From Umbilicaria muhlenbergii (lineage: Eukaryota; Ascomycota; Lecanoromycetes; Umbilicariales; Umbilicariaceae): a stretch of 64,000 nucleotides of DNA. A program made the position numbers and the translations under genes. The notes under the pieces are model-generated. The model saw nothing but the letters and a program-made list of their open reading frames with translations. It ran no database searches and was not told where the DNA came from. The stretch covers positions 4,658,996-4,722,995 of the forward strand of contig KK106982.1 of assembly GCA_000611775.1 (NCBI GenBank), given 5' to 3'. Of the stretch, positions 11,960 through 25,711 are shown in pieces; the first letter of the stretch is position 1; each line of letters begins with the position of its first letter.

Positions 11960-12740
11960 ATTATTTATTCTTCATCATTATTATTATTTTTCTCTTCATT
12001 TTTCTTATTTTTCTTTGATTCCTCTGACCCCTCTGACTCCTCAAAAGGAGAAAAATCTTCATCATCATCATTATCATCATCATCAATGAGAGCAGGCAAA
12101 TGCTTTTAAAATTAAATGTGAGTTAATTGATCTTAGCAGTCAGGGAAGGGGTGTGAAGAAGAGGATTGAACTGAGTATCTCATGATATTTAAAATATCTT
12201 TGAGGATGACATTGTTGCACTTGATTTGCTTTAAAAGCAGGAGGTTGATCTTGACAGTAAACTTTAATTTTAATGACTTCTGATAACAGCTGACAACATG
12301 AAGATGTGCTGTAATCTTCTTATTATAACACTTTTGACGCACCTTGAGGGCGGTCAGGAGGGCAGGTGAAGAAGTGTTGATATTAACTTTATTAATTAAG
12401 TGAATCAAGGTGTTTATCTTGCAAGTAAATCACATGAGGACCTTGAATCATCAGTGAAGTACAACAAATGAGCAGGTTAAACTTATTAAAAAATAAGTCT
12501 TATGCAGGTTTGCACAGTATGCACACTTAACATTCATGTGTGCATCACATACCTGAGTCATGTCATCCGTGAAATGATGACTACATCAGAGGCAGAAGGG
12601 TTTAATAAGTCATACACATGAATCAATAAATCACTTCACAATGAGTGAGCATTATACAATGCCTCACATTAAAAGCACATGTGTGAAGTCAGCTTCTATG
12701 ACTTACAGGCATGTTGAGGAGTTGTGAAGAAGTTGATGAG
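11960..12740 (-). pseudogene. Opposite-strand reading frame downstream of pol A, CxxCx6C motif
   Basis: Past the A chromodomain, the opposite strand carries a coding-like relic. From the right it contains VKCAYCANLHKTY (about 12540-12500; CxxCx6 then Tyr where a Cys would fit), then a long open frame 12408-12133 with VRQKCYNKKITAHLHVVS and a leucine/lysine-rich segment, then a simple acidic Asp/Glu/Ser tract (about 12100-11960). I do not know its function. Elements C and H have a frame in the same relative place, which is why I treat it as cargo of the retrotransposon rather than chance. Confidence 0.45.
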
Positions 12741-13317
12741 CAAGCAAAGAGAATGATATGTGTTGATGTTAAGATGATGAATCAGAGCTCTCACAAAAGT
12801 TGATGACAGAAGGTTGAGGAGTTGATAATATTTATATCTTGAAGCTTTTATTATAATATCATCACCTGTGATCTGAGTAATGTTATCATCATGCTGTCAT
12901 GACTCTGTTGTCATGACTTCACTGCTGCCTCTCTGCACCTCAGGGTTTTCATTTTCATGTGATTAATTCATCTCATTATTATCTCACTTAATTAGTACTG
13001 ATGCTGTGTCACTGTTTCAACTGTTAATTGAGCCTTTTATCAGTCACTCACCTTTCTGCGCTGAAGGGCTGATGCATAAAGAGGAGGTAATTATCATGAG
13101 TTAATGATAATTTAAAACTCATGTAGAGTGTACGCCCTGTAAATAACTTGACAGCATTAATAAGTCACATGAAAACTCTACACTGCTTAATTTCACCTTC
13201 ATTCCTTAATTATTAATTTTATATAGTTAAAATTATATAACCTTTATACATTTATATTTTATGTTGTCATGAACCTCAATTATACTTCTCTTTTTAATAA
13301 GAGGTGCTATAGTCTTA
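12741..13317. other. Unassigned damaged DNA between elements A and E
   Basis: No domain is recognised on either strand. A short inverted pair (TGTAGAGTGTACGCCC near 13115 and ACTCTACACT near 13170) is visible. Unusually for this block, a few CpG remain here. Confidence 0.35.
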
Positions 13318-16053
13318 CATCTTTCTTCATGATTAAATTCAACTTTTAGTAGTTGATGCATAATCATAAAGACTCATCTTTCTTTTGTATAAATAAAATC
13401 AGTGAGGCTACTGATGATTGACTGACTTCAATAAAACTTTTTTATAAGTTGTCTTTTATGTAGTTCTTCACTGCTATCAGTTCCTCATGTGACATATTGT
13501 AAAAAGATGTGTATTTAAACTTTTGCTCACCTTTTAAGATAATCTTGTGATCATATGATTGATGCAAAAGGAGTTCATTTGCAGCCTTTTTAAAAAAGAC
13601 ATCAATCAGATCATGATATTCAGAAGAGAGAATCATCTTGATATTTAATTCATTTAATTTTAATTTAAGATTCAATGCTTCCTCAATCTGTTGAATAAAG
13701 ATAATAAAGATTTCATTGCCTTTCTTCATATTTAATGTGAACAGTGTTATGTCAATCATCTTGATATTAACTGCATATGAGGAGTTATTATTTTTTGATA
13801 TAAAAGTTAATTCAAGAGCTCTTGTAATGAATTTCTTTAAAATTTGATAAGGTTTTCATGATTCAGATTTAATCATTTAATTTATTCATTCATTCAATGT
13901 TCAGTCCTTCAGTTCAGTTTGTTCAGTTTCATTCAGTTCAGTTTATTTGTTTTCATTCAGTGAGAAAATCACTACCTGGTTTGCAGAGTTGATTAAAATT
14001 CAGGTGTGATTCATTCAAGAGAGTTTCAATATAATGTTAAGATATTTTATGTCTACAATCATCATGAGAGTGAGTCACTGAGAATGATCACAGACCTTCA
14101 TAATTAAATAAATCATGTGTGTAACTCATCTCACTGTCTTCTTCTGAAAATCATGTAAAGTTCAGGGCTTTGGTAATGATACTGCTTTAATTTCAGATCA
14201 TTCAATCAGAGTCTTTGTCAGGTTAATATTAATGAATGCATATTCAATTGACTTAATATCAAGTAAAACCTTGACTCATAACTTGACCTCATTCAGAGTG
14301 AGCTTGCAATTCACTTTAAACAGTGTTCAAGTGAACAGCATATCTTCATTGATCATCAGTGCTGATATCACAAGAAGATTATCATTGATTTTTATCATGA
14401 CTTTAATAAAGAAACACCTTTTTGAGTCCTGAATCTGATTCAAAATCAGAATCAGAATCAGATATGATTTATTACATGTATTTTAATGCTGAAGTCTCTT
14501 TCTTTTTGTTTTTATTTGAACAGTTTAAGGCAAGGTGCTTTTATTCATTGCATTTAAAGCAACATTCTTTCTTCATCTGTTATTCTTTGATGACGTCTGA
14601 GTGTGATGTTCAGTTCAGTGTTTAGGGAACTGACTCAGTGATTATTTAAATAATTGATTTTAAAGTTTTAATAAAACATTCAGTCCTTGTATGAGTTTGA
14701 CTTGCAGAGAAGAGTGTTTAATTTAATTGAAATTTAATGATCTTCTTTACATCAAGCAGTCATAAGGTCTGATTGATTCATTGACAGCATTTAATGAGTT
14801 CATAAAAGTCTTCAAATCTGTCATCTTCAGTGTTTAATTATCATTGAATAATGCTGTTCATCTTGTTCAGAAGTTCTCTTATGCAGTATAAATTAAGAAA
14901 CTCATTCAGTTCAGTAATATATCACTGAAAATCAGCTCAGAAGAATGAGAAGTCTTTGAATTTTTAATAAAGTTTATAAAATTCATCAATGATGATATAT
15001 TTTTAATCTGAGTCTCTGTAGATTCAGGTCAAATGTTTTAACAGTTTAATAATATTTAAATAAGCTGTTCAAGATGTTGAATTCATTCAAGATCTTATGT
15101 GTTTAACAGAGTCATCCTCAACTTTTATTTTCATGTATATTATTTTCATCTGTTCAGTGAGGTATTATTCATTTATTATTAGTAAATAGTTTCTGATCTT
15201 CATTACTCATTCATCATATTTTGAATGATCACTGAAGAACATCAGTGAATCAAGAAGCTTTAATAATCTGAATGATTCTTCAACTGTAAGTTGAGGAGAA
15301 TCAGGTCAGAGAGTGTTTATAAAAATGATCATGATTCTTCATTCAAGATATGTTATTACATCAACTTGTTCAGTGACTTTTGTTTTTAATTTCTTGCTCT
15401 TATCCTTTATTTTTTCATAATCTGCTTGAAGTTCTTCATGTGCTTTTATAACAGTGTCAATTTCATTCAAAGACTGCTCATGATCAGTGATTAATTATCA
15501 GAGAGTAATCATTGCTTTGAAGAAATATTCTTATAAAAGATTAATCAAGGTCTCTGCAATCAGAGTTATCAGGATCTGATTAATCAAGTTTTCATTCAAG
15601 ATGAATTGTTCATCATTCACAGAAGTTAACAAAGACTCTTTAATTCATGAGTAAACTACATTATTGATTTCTTTAATCATCATGATTAATTTTTAATTCT
15701 GATTCTGATTCTGATTCTGATTTCATTTCAATTTGATTCAGAATTCATTCAGGGTGCCTCACAACAGAAGATAAAGAAAGAGATTAAAATAATGTCAAAA
15801 ATATGCAGATTATGAATTAATGCATATGTTTTAACAGCTGACATTTAACTACAGAAGAGAATTCTAATCTAAAGAGTGAAAGAAAGAAAAAGCATGAAGC
15901 TTAAAGTCTTGATGTACATGTTAAACTCATTAATTTAAATCACTATTAACTCATTCAGTCATTTAGTGCTAACTCATTCAGTTGTTCAGTTTAGTACATC
16001 ATTCAGATTGTTTAGTTTGACATTTAATTCAACATTCAGGTGTAAACCTGACA
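13318..16053 (-). mobile_element. Ty3/gypsy element E, B-family copy truncated after the protease-RT linker
   Basis: This is a direct repeat of the right half of element B (about 23250-25971). The 5' LTR is 15793-16053 (261 bp), reading TGTCAGGTTTACACC on the - strand. Inward lie gag, a zinc knuckle remnant (about 14520-14570, CFKCNE then stop then KHLALN) and the linker upstream of RT (13759-13442, with SSEYHDLIDVFFKKAANEL and YNMSHEELIAVKNYIKDNL). Homology to B stops near 13318, so RT, integrase and the 3' LTR are missing. Confidence 0.8.
15793..16053 (-). repeat. LTR of element E (5')
   Basis: It aligns along its full length with the two LTRs of B (20135-20396 and 25712-25971). Confidence 0.8.
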
Positions 16054-17048
16054 AAGGATCTTCTTATAATGAAAGAAGATATAATTAACTTAAGTATGAA
16101 TTAATATTTAAAATTTCTACAGTGTCACTCTGACCTGAAAAGCACCTTCTTTCATAAGTTAAATCAGGCACAATATCTAGTAAGTTCTCAAGAAGTCATT
16201 GAGTGTTGATTTCAATTATACAACACAATAATTAAAAAGTATAACATCACTGTGAGAGACATCTACAATATGAATAAAAAGAGTATACTGCATAAGATTA
16301 TAACATCCTTCAAGATCATTATATCATGTATAATAAAGACTGAGAATGTTCAACAATCAGGGAATAAAGAATGAACAACTTTAATAAAATGCATATTTAT
16401 ATAAGGTCAGCATCTTTCATCTATGATGATTTTCAAGGGGAAAAGACTTCTAAAAGAATGATTTCAAGAGAAGATTGTTAAAAGCACTGTTATTACTGTT
16501 TCTGAGAAGAGTTAAACTGACAATAAGCTTAAATTGAAGTGATTAATCAAGGTGTTTAAGTCTTATACTGCTTAATAAGCAGCTGAAAAGCAGCTTCTTA
16601 TCTTGAATAATCATGACTCTCATTGCATCAGTCAATTCATCAATTTTTGTTATGAGAAAGGCATTATTTCATCATGTTTACCCCTTCATTTTACACATTT
16701 ACTACAGCCTTTTAATATTGGCATCTTTAGGCTGTTGACAAAGGCTTATAAGAAGTCAATTGAGAATAACAGTTGTTCTGAAGGCTGTTATTTTATTAAT
16801 AAACAAGATTTCTTGAAGCACTACTTACAAGTCAATTCAGAGGTTATTATATAAAATAATATCACCTCTTCTTGAGCTGCTGCAGAATTATATTTCTTTA
16901 ATTCTGCAGCAGTTATAATTAAGCTCTCTCTTTGCCTTAAAACTTCTTCAGAACTGATTATTACAGATTTTAATAAACATTCTGTCAACTTCATTCTTAC
17001 ACCTTTCAACGCCTCTGAAATTAATAATATTGTGAATCAGATTCTGAA
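16054..17048 (+). pseudogene. pogo/Fot1-type DDE transposase, 5' portion (P1)
   Basis: A degraded + strand frame with the order of a pogo-family (DDE_1) transposase: KKYNITVRDIYNMNKKSIL (D of the first catalytic motif now N), TENVQQSGNKE, then LLILNNHDSHCISQFINF and GIISSCLPLHFTHLLQPFNIG (about 16590-16720). The LLILDxHxSH signature carrying the second catalytic Asp is mutated to N. Trp codons read TGA. The frame runs up to 17048, where the LTR of element C begins, and resumes in frame at 37447 after the duplicated target site CTGAA. The N-terminal DNA-binding domain is not visible. Confidence 0.82.
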
Positions 17049-17502
17049 TGTAAGTGTATTATCATGAGATGATATCTTAACTAAGGAATTATAAAGCTAT
17101 GTGATAATAATGATTTAAGCTTATAATGATGATTTGTAATAGTATGATATTACTAATAGGTAGAGAATTATTGTTAAAAAAGAAAATAAAACATGCTCTG
17201 ACCTCATAATATATCTCTTTTGAAGTTAACCTGCTTAAGGAAGATTTCATGAAGCAGTCATCTCAATGAAACTGTCTTCACAAGATGTTCATTACTGAAT
17301 TATATCTTCATGAAATATCATCAATGATGTTAACTCCTCTGATCACTTTCATGAAGTACTGAGAATGTTATTTATTAACTGAGCTTCCTCATGAGGTTGA
17401 TTCACTAGTGAAAGTTATCTTCATAAGATTATGTTGTTGTTAAACATAATCTTTCTCTTTCTGAACTAACATCTGATGAGTTTTATACATCAGATGCTCA
17501 CA
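17049..17502 (-). repeat. LTR of element C (3')
   Basis: 454 bp, TG...CA ends, aligned end to end with 36988-37441. Differences are transitions in several contexts. The left flank CTGAA is the target duplication. Confidence 0.9.
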
Positions 17503-18880
17503 TTGTTCTCTTTTTTTAAAAGCTCATGCTCTCATGAGTATGATGACATTCACAGTTGCAAGCCTTTATTGAGAAGCACTTCATAATGCATTGATAATAT
17601 TTAAAAAAAATGACCCTGTAGGTCAGAAGAAAAAATAAAAAAATAAAAAATTATATATTGCAGAGCTCATTAAAACTCAGTGAGAAAAAAAGTCTCTCTT
17701 CACAAGATGTTTATGAAGTTATAATTGATTTATACACTGACTCAGTGTTCATGATGATTATTACTCATTTGTGAGCCTGTTCAGCTGTTCATGAGGTCAT
17801 TCAGATTCACTTTGTCAAGCATCATGAATAATTTCATGCAGATCATAAGGTCAGAGTTTTCACTGTCAGTAATTTTCATAACTTCAATCCTCTCACCTCT
17901 CATCAGGTAAGTTCATGATAATGATTTTTATAATGCATTCTTGTGATGTTTACTCTCATGATACTTATTTTCATGATGCTTATCTCTGTGATACTTGCCT
18001 TCATGATGCTTGCCTTCATGATACTTTCCTTCATGATGCTTTTTTGCTAACAGTGATACAGTTCATCATGTTTCACATCAATCACACAGTTAACATTTTT
18101 AAGTAAATCATCTGTGATTCTCATTTGTTTCCTTCATTTATGTGAGTTGATGATGAAGCCTCATGTAATCATACCTTTCATGAAATAGCCCTTCATGAAG
18201 AGGCTCAGCTTCATGACTGCATCATTTTATAACAGCTTGTTCAGCTCACTGATCATAAGCAAGATCATGAAGTGATTTATAAATGATTTTCATCATCACC
18301 TTCTGTGAGAACACTTCATGACTGATCTTCATGATAATAATTATGAAGACTGAGAACATTTCTTTTTAAACTTGTAAATCATGTGTTGCTGCTGCTGCAG
18401 GTCACAGCTTTAATCATTTTAAGAATTATTTCCTCTCCCCTCATGCTGTCAAGTGTGTGAAGTGTCATCAGCACATCAGTAAGGTCTGCATTTTTCTGTG
18501 TATGACTTTATGATACATTTCTGTGAAGTGCTTTGATTAATCATGTTGTAGTCTTATCTTCATCACCTTCAGTCTTATTATCTTCTTCATGAGAACTGAG
18601 TCTGCCTTCATCCTCACTTTCACCCTCAGTCAACCCTGACCCTGAGGGTCACAAGGAGGCGCGCAAGATGCATAAATAAAAAAAATACTGAGTGAATAAA
18701 ACTCATAAAGCTGTTGTGACTGCTGTTTAAACTCAACACTTCTGTGAAGGTGAAAACTCATGAGCTTCACTGAAGAGAAATATCACTGTGACAAATTAAT
18801 GATAATTAAGATGTTTAAACTCCTCTGAAGGTAAATATCAGCTCCTGTGAGAATTTATTCCTCACAGGACTTTAACTCTG
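17503..18880 (+). pseudogene. Opposite-strand region of element C with Cys motif and 15-bp repeats
   Basis: Between the C integrase and its 3' LTR about 1.4 kb remain that pol does not explain. On the + strand (opposite to pol) coding-like traces appear: a repeat-encoded HDTCLHDACLHDTFLHDAFL-like segment (about 17940-18045) and VKCVKCHQHISKVC (18448-18493), a CxxCx7C motif. No continuous frame survives. Position and Cys motif resemble the opposite-strand frames of A and H. Function unknown. Confidence 0.4.
17945..18045. repeat. 15-bp minisatellite, about seven units
   Basis: Variants of TCATGATGCTTGCCT repeat head to tail. The unit is a multiple of three, so a frame stays open through it. 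Confidence 0.75.
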
Positions 18881-20134
18881 AGTTAAATCTCTTCACAGTG
18901 CTAAAGATTAATAAGTTTCAATAGATTAAAATCAGTAGAACTCATTTCTTCATGAGCCTTCAGACTTTATGAAGTGATTTTACTTTCAATCCTGTGATAA
19001 TTTAGTGCTTTGATAAGCAGAAGAGATCTTAATCCTTTGTTTAATTTTCTTACAAATGTGTATTGACATTGATTATGACTCATGAAGTCTCAAAGAAGTT
19101 CTCATAAAACTTTTTAATTAATTTTTTAAAATTGCAGATGTTATTTGCAGGTTTTTAAATAATCTCTGAGAATTCCTTTCACATAATATAATATTATAAA
19201 ACAGGTTTATCCTCAGGGCTGATCATAATTTATGAAGTGATTATAATCTTAATCTCTCATTCTCTTTCAGCTGAGTTTTTCATGAAGTGAAGTGATTTAA
19301 ACTCTGATGTATTTTTACCTGCTCATGATTTATGATCATGAAGTAAATTAACATGAAACACATCATGAATATAAAGTTCCTTCAGCAGTTTCAGCTGATA
19401 AATAATGTTTTTAATCTTTTTTATAATCTGAAAAAGTTCATAATGCTGTTAATTCAGCTTCTGTGAAAATCACTTCAAAGTTATGTTCTTAATTTTTAAT
19501 TAAATCAACTGTCTGACTCTATAAGTCACATCAAGATGAGATTGATTATAATATTTAACTTGATACTCTTGAGACTTCACAAGAGCTCTGCAGACTTTTA
19601 TTTAAATCTTATAAAGATGCTTCATAAGCTGCTCAACTTCAGTGATAATTCTTTTAACTGCAGAGTACTTCATAAGTTCCTCTGCAGTGAGCATATCTGA
19701 TTTAAATATGAAGTCATAAATGATCTTAAACAGTGCTTTTTCAGTAAAAGAGTGCAGGCTCACATTGTATGCAAACTCAGTTAATGTTAAAAGTGAGGCT
19801 CAATTGTTCTGTTGATAATTGACATAACTTTACAGGTACTGTTTCAGTGTGTTATTTTGTCATTCAGTCTGCTCATCAGTTTGTGAATGAAAGACAGTGC
19901 TCAATCAGTGATTAATCTTTAATGTAAACATCAAGTTGACTCAGAGTCATGAGATAAAAACAAATTCATGATCTGAGATTAAAGCTTAAATGACTTCATG
20001 TAATTTAATAATCTCTTTAATAAAGGTCTTCATGAGTTAATCAGCAGTTCAGTCCTTTCTGGCTGAAATATAATATGTCATTTTTGAGAATTTGCACATC
20101 ATCATCAGTATGACATTGTACACACCCTCATAAG
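18881..20134 (-). pseudogene. Integrase C-terminal part and 3' pol of element C
   Basis: Directly left of the B insertion, the - strand continues the C integrase core: EGVYNVILMMMCKFSKMTYY, then FIKEIIKLHEV, LISDHEFVFIS (a catalytic-Asp motif) and HSQTDEQTE, in the normal gypsy order. The preceding core piece (ITDLSKSYA) is at 25977-26010, on the far side of B. Stops are mostly TGA at Trp sites. The chromodomain, if present, is too degraded for me to place. Confidence 0.75.
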
Positions 20135-20396
20135 TATCAGGAATATGCAGATTATGAATTAATATATATATTTTAACAACTGACATTTAGTTACAGAAGA
20201 GAATTCTAATCTAAAGAGTAAAAAAAAAGAAAAAGCATGAAGATTAAAGTCTTGATGTGCACATTAAACTCATTAATTTAGATCACTGCTAACTCATTTA
20301 ATCATTCAGTGTTAACTCATTCAGTCATTCAGTTTAGTACATCATTTAAATCATTTAATTCAATGTTCAGTTTAATGTTTAAATATAAACTTGACA
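20135..20396 (-). repeat. LTR of element B (3')
   Basis: 262 bp, aligned with 25712-25971. The terminal TG has become TA (TATCAGG against TGTCAAG). Confidence 0.85.
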
Positions 20397-23300
20397 TTAC
20401 CCTCTTCTTTATTTAATAAACTTCATGAGCTGATTGTCTGCTTTTATGTCTTGTTGTTGATGTCAGTGACTCAGTCAGCTTATCTGAGTACCTCTCATGA
20501 AATGCTTTTTTCAATTTCAGGTGAATGTTTGAATTCATTAATGTTGTATCAGATCTTATCAGGTGAGTATTTTTTTCATGTCACTTTATATTGTAATTTA
20601 TTTCTTCATCAACAGTTATTATTAATTTGTTCAACTTCTCATTTCAGTTCAGCCTGTTCAGTTATTACAGGTGATGAAGGTGACTCAATTTATTCAAACA
20701 AAAAATCATTCACAGTGAGTTGAAGTAAAAAGATGTGAAATACAGAGTGTATTTTTATTGATTCAGGTAATTTAAGTTTATATGCTTGAGTTGATACTTT
20801 CTTCTTGATTTAAAAAGGTTCTTCATTCTTGTGATTCAGCTTTTTGAATAAATAAGTCATTTGAATGTTCTTTGTTGACAATCATATCAGGTCATTCACT
20901 TAATATGCTGAAGTTAATGTTTAAATTCTGTTCATGAAGTCTTTTTACTGAAGTTGTGCTGCTGTCATGTTCTCTTATAACATCACATGTAAAATCTTCA
21001 TATGATTTGTTATGAAATTTGCTTTTTCTTTCAGAATTCATTCTCTTGTCAGCAGAAGTGAAGTAATCAATTGTTTAAAATTAAAGCTCATTCAAGAATG
21101 ATATTCTTTATTCACAAAAAATAATGAAACTTTGATGAAGTCAGAATCTGCATTGTTGGCTGTAAACTTAATCATTAATAATCATTTTGCTCAGTCATCT
21201 TGCTGATAATTCACAAATGCTTTAAGATACTGTTTAACATTTGCATTTACATTTTCAGACTGTTCATCTGTCTCAGGGTGAAAAGTGATTGAAGGTTTTA
21301 GTCTGATTCAGAGTCATTCACATAAGTATTTTCAGAGTAATGCTACAAATTGTGATCCTCAGTCTGATGTTATTGTCTGTGATAATTCATGAAACCTTCA
21401 TATGTTGTGAAGCAAGAGTTTAATAATATATTCAGCTGATGTTTCTTCTTTTTTATCTGTTGAGCAAGAAATATAATGTCTTTCCTTAATTAATCTGCAA
21501 ATGATTATCAGGATTACATTGAATCCTTTGTTTTCAAATAACTCAGTAATCAAATTGAGTGAAATATCTTGTCATGAATAACTTGAAATTAAAAGTGATT
21601 TTAAGACTTCTTGATACTGCTCATTCATGTTCTTTGTTCAGCAGCAGATGTGACAATTTTAAACAAAATGATTAACTGTTCAATTCATTCAGAGTCAGTA
21701 GTAGAAGTGTGCAAGCAGTTTCAGAGTCTTTTAATGTTTAATATGTTTTACTGTCAGCTGTTCATGAGCTTTCTGAATCAATCATCATTGTAATTTATTT
21801 TAATTCAGATCATTATTAATGCCTGAGACTCATACACATTTTTAATAAAGCAGTCAGCCTTTGTTCTTAATGCAGTCATTGAGAGAGATCTTGATTAAAT
21901 GTTTTATCTTAATCTGTAATAAGTTTAAAAATTTTTAACAGAAGTTGTCTGCTTTCACATAATAAATAAAAAATTCATTTAAAGTTTCATTCAAGACCTG
22001 TTCAGCTGATTCATTTAAGATTGATTCATTTGATTTGTTCAAAGTCCGTTCAGCTGATTTTAAAAGATAAGGAGCTTTTTTCTTTTGTTTAATAATAATG
22101 CATGAGTTTAAGCAGCAGCTCAGCAGCATGATTTAAGATTAATATTATAATCACTCATTATTCTTATTCTTCTTTAGTTGATCACTTGAGTATTTAATAA
22201 GTGCATTCACTTTTTCATTTTCCTTGCCTGTTCAGTAGATGATCACAAAGTTAAATTATAAGAAAAATTCAGCTCATCTGACTTGTCTGTGAGTCAGTTT
22301 CTTAATCATTATAAAGTACTTCAAAGCTTTATGATCTGTTAAAATTTAAATCAGATCCTTTGTTCTTGTTAGTTCAACACATCATTCTTTTAAACTTTAA
22401 ATGATAATCAACAATTTCTTGTCATAGATTTTGTAATTGCATTCAGCTGATATGAGTTTCTTAGAGAAAAATGTCACTGAATGCATTAATTTTTAATCAT
22501 CTTTCTGAGATAGTACTCCTGCGGATATCAGATCAGATGAATCACATTTAAGATAACATGTTCAAGTTCAGTTAAAGCATTGTAATATTAACATGTTAAT
22601 TAATCAGTTCTTTAGTTCATTAAAGGCTTGAAGACATTGTTCAATTTATATATTAAAGAGTATGTTCTTGCCTGTCAGTCTGATTAAAAGCTTTGTGATT
22701 TTGAAATATCCCTCTATGAATCATTGATAAAAGTCACAAAAACTTAAGAATGCTTACAACTGTTTTAAATTAATCAGTACTTCTCAGATTTTAATGACTG
22801 CAATCTTTTCAAAGTTTACTCAGATGTCATGACATTTTATGATCAGTTTTAAGTATTAAGTTTCAATCTTGTGAAATTCACACTTTTTGATTTCAGTTTA
22901 TAAATTTGCCTTTCTCAGCTGTTCTAGAATGATTCAAACATGAGTTTAGTATTTAAACAGGAACTCTGAATAGATGAGGATGTCATTTAAATATGTTATA
23001 CAACATGTGTTCAGTAAATTGAATAATACATTGTTAATAAAGTGCTGAAATGTGACTGATTTGTTAATGAGTCTGAAAGGCAAGATTTTATATTTATAGA
23101 AGTCATGTCTTGTTTAAAAGATGATCAGGTCTTCAGATTCAGAATTTATTTATATGCAGTGAAATGCCTGTTGTATATTGATTTTGATGAAGTATTTTGT
23201 TTTTAAAATCTGAGTCAAGGTTTCTTTAATTAAAGACAATGAGTATCAGTCTTTCTTCATGATTGAATTCAACTTTCAGTAGTTGATGCATAATTGTAAA

Positions 23301-25711
23301 GACCTGTCTTTCTTTCATATAAACAGAATCAATGAGGTTATTGATGATTGACTGACTTTAATGAAATCTTTTTATAAGTTGTCTTTTATGTAGTTCTTCA
23401 CTGCTATCAGTTCCTCATGTGACATATTGTAGAGAAGTGTGTATTTAAGTTTTTACTCATCTTTGAAGATGATCTTGTGATCATATGATTAATGTGAAGA
23501 GAGTTCATTTGCAGTTTTTTTAGAAAAGACATCAATCAGGTCATGATATTCAAAAGAAAAAATCATCTTGATATTTAATTCATTTAATTTTAATTTAAGA
23601 TTCAATGCTTCCTCAATTTGTTGAATAAAGATAATAAAGATTTCATTATCTTCCTTCATATTCAATGTGAATAATGCTGCATCAATCATCTTGATATTGA
23701 CTGCATGTGAGGAGTTATTACTTTTTGATGTAAAAGCTGATTCAAGAGCTCTTGTAATGAATTTCTTCAAAATCTGATAAAGTTTTCATGATTCAGGTTC
23801 AATTGTTCAATTTATTCATTTGTTTGATGTTCAGTCCTTCAGTTCAGTTCATTCAGTTTTGTTCAATTCAGTTCATTCATTTTTGTTCAGTGAGAAAATC
23901 ACTACCCGGTTCACAGGGTTGATTAAAATTCAGGTGTGATTAATTTAAAAGAGTCTCAGTATAATGTTAAAATCTTTCATGTCTACAATCATCATGAGAG
24001 TGAGTCACTGAAAATGATCACAGACTTTTATAATTAAATAAATTGCATGTATAACTCATCTCACTGTCTTCTTCTGAAAATTATGTAGAGTTCAGGGCTT
24101 TGACAATGATACTGCCTTAATTTCAGATCATTCAATCAGAGTCTTTGCCAGATTAACATTAATGAATGTATATTCAATTGACTCAATATCAAGTAAAGCC
24201 TTGACTCATAACTTGACCTCATTCAGAGTGAGCTTGCAATCCACTTCAAATGATGTTTAAGTGAACAGCATATCTTCATTAATTATTAACATTAATATTA
24301 CAAGAAGATTATCATTGATTTTTATTATGATTTTAATAAAGAAACGCCTTTTCCTGAATCTGATTCAAAATCAGAATCAGAATTAAATATGATTCATTGC
24401 ATGTGTTTTAATGTTAAAGTCTCTTTCTTTTTATTCTTGTTTAAATAATTTAAGGCAAGGTGCTTCTGTTCATTGCATTTAAAGTAACATTCTTTCTTTA
24501 TCTATTGTTCTTTGGCGGCGTCTGAGTGTGACATTTAGTTCAGTGTTCAGGGAACTGACTCAGTGATCATTTAAGTAATTAATTTTAAGATCTCAATAAA
24601 ACATTCAGTCCTTGTATGAGTTTGACTTGTGAAGAGGGATGTTTAATTCAATTAAGATTTAATGATTTTTTTTGCATCAAGCAGTCATAAGGTTTGATTG
24701 ATTTACTGACAGTGCTTAATGAGTTCATAAAGATCTTCAGGTCTGTCATCTTCAGTGTTTAATTATCATTGAATGATGTTGTTCACCTTGTTCAGAAGTT
24801 CTCCTATTCAGTATAAATTAAAAAACTCATTCAGTTCAGTAACATATTACTGAAAATCAACTCAGAAGAATGAGAAGTCTTTGAATTTTTAATAAAGTTT
24901 ATGAAATTCATCAATGATGATATGTTTTAAATCTGAGTTTCTGTAGATTCAGGTCAAATGTTTTAACAGTTCAGTAATATTTAAATAAGTTATTCAAGAT
25001 GCTGAATTCATTTAAAATCTTATGTGTTTAACAGAGTCATCCTCAACTCTTGTTTTCACATATGTTATTTTAATCTGTTCAGTGAGATATTATTCATTCA
25101 TTGCTAATAAGTAGTTTCTGATCTTCATTATTCATTCATCATATTTTGAACAGTCATTGAAGAACATCAGTGAATTAAGAAGCTTTAATAATCTGAATGA
25201 TTTTTTAACTGTGAGTTGAGGAGAATCAGGTCAGAAGGTGCTTATAAAAATGATTATGATTCTTCATTTAAGATATGTTATCACATCAGCTTGTTTAATG
25301 ACTTTCTTTTTTAATTTCTTGCTCTTATTCTTCATTCTTTCATAATCTGCTTGAAGTTCTTCATGTGCCTTTATAATGATGTTGATTTCATTCAAAGACT
25401 GCTTATGATCAGTGATTAATTATCAGAGAGTAGTCATTACTTCAGAGAAATGTTCTTATAAGAGATTAATTAAAGTCTCTGCAGTCAAAGTTATCAGAAT
25501 CTGATTGATCAGGTTTTCATTCAAGATGAATTATTTATCATTTACAGAAGTCAACAAAAACTCTTTAATTTATAAGTAGACTACACTACTGATTTCTTTA
25601 ATTATTATGATTAATTTTTAATTCTGATTCTGATTCTGATTCAATTTCAATTTAATTCAGAATTCATTCAGGGTGCCTTGCAGCAAGAGATAAAGAAAGA
25701 GATTAAAATAA

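Noticed and set aside
17945-18045. CRISPR-like array
   Set aside because: Units are contiguous 15-mers without spacers; eukaryotic minisatellite.
20391-20723. 110-codon + strand frame at the left end of B
   Set aside because: It begins inside the B LTR and is antisense to degraded B pol; no Cys motif, so not counted with the opposite-strand cargo frames.
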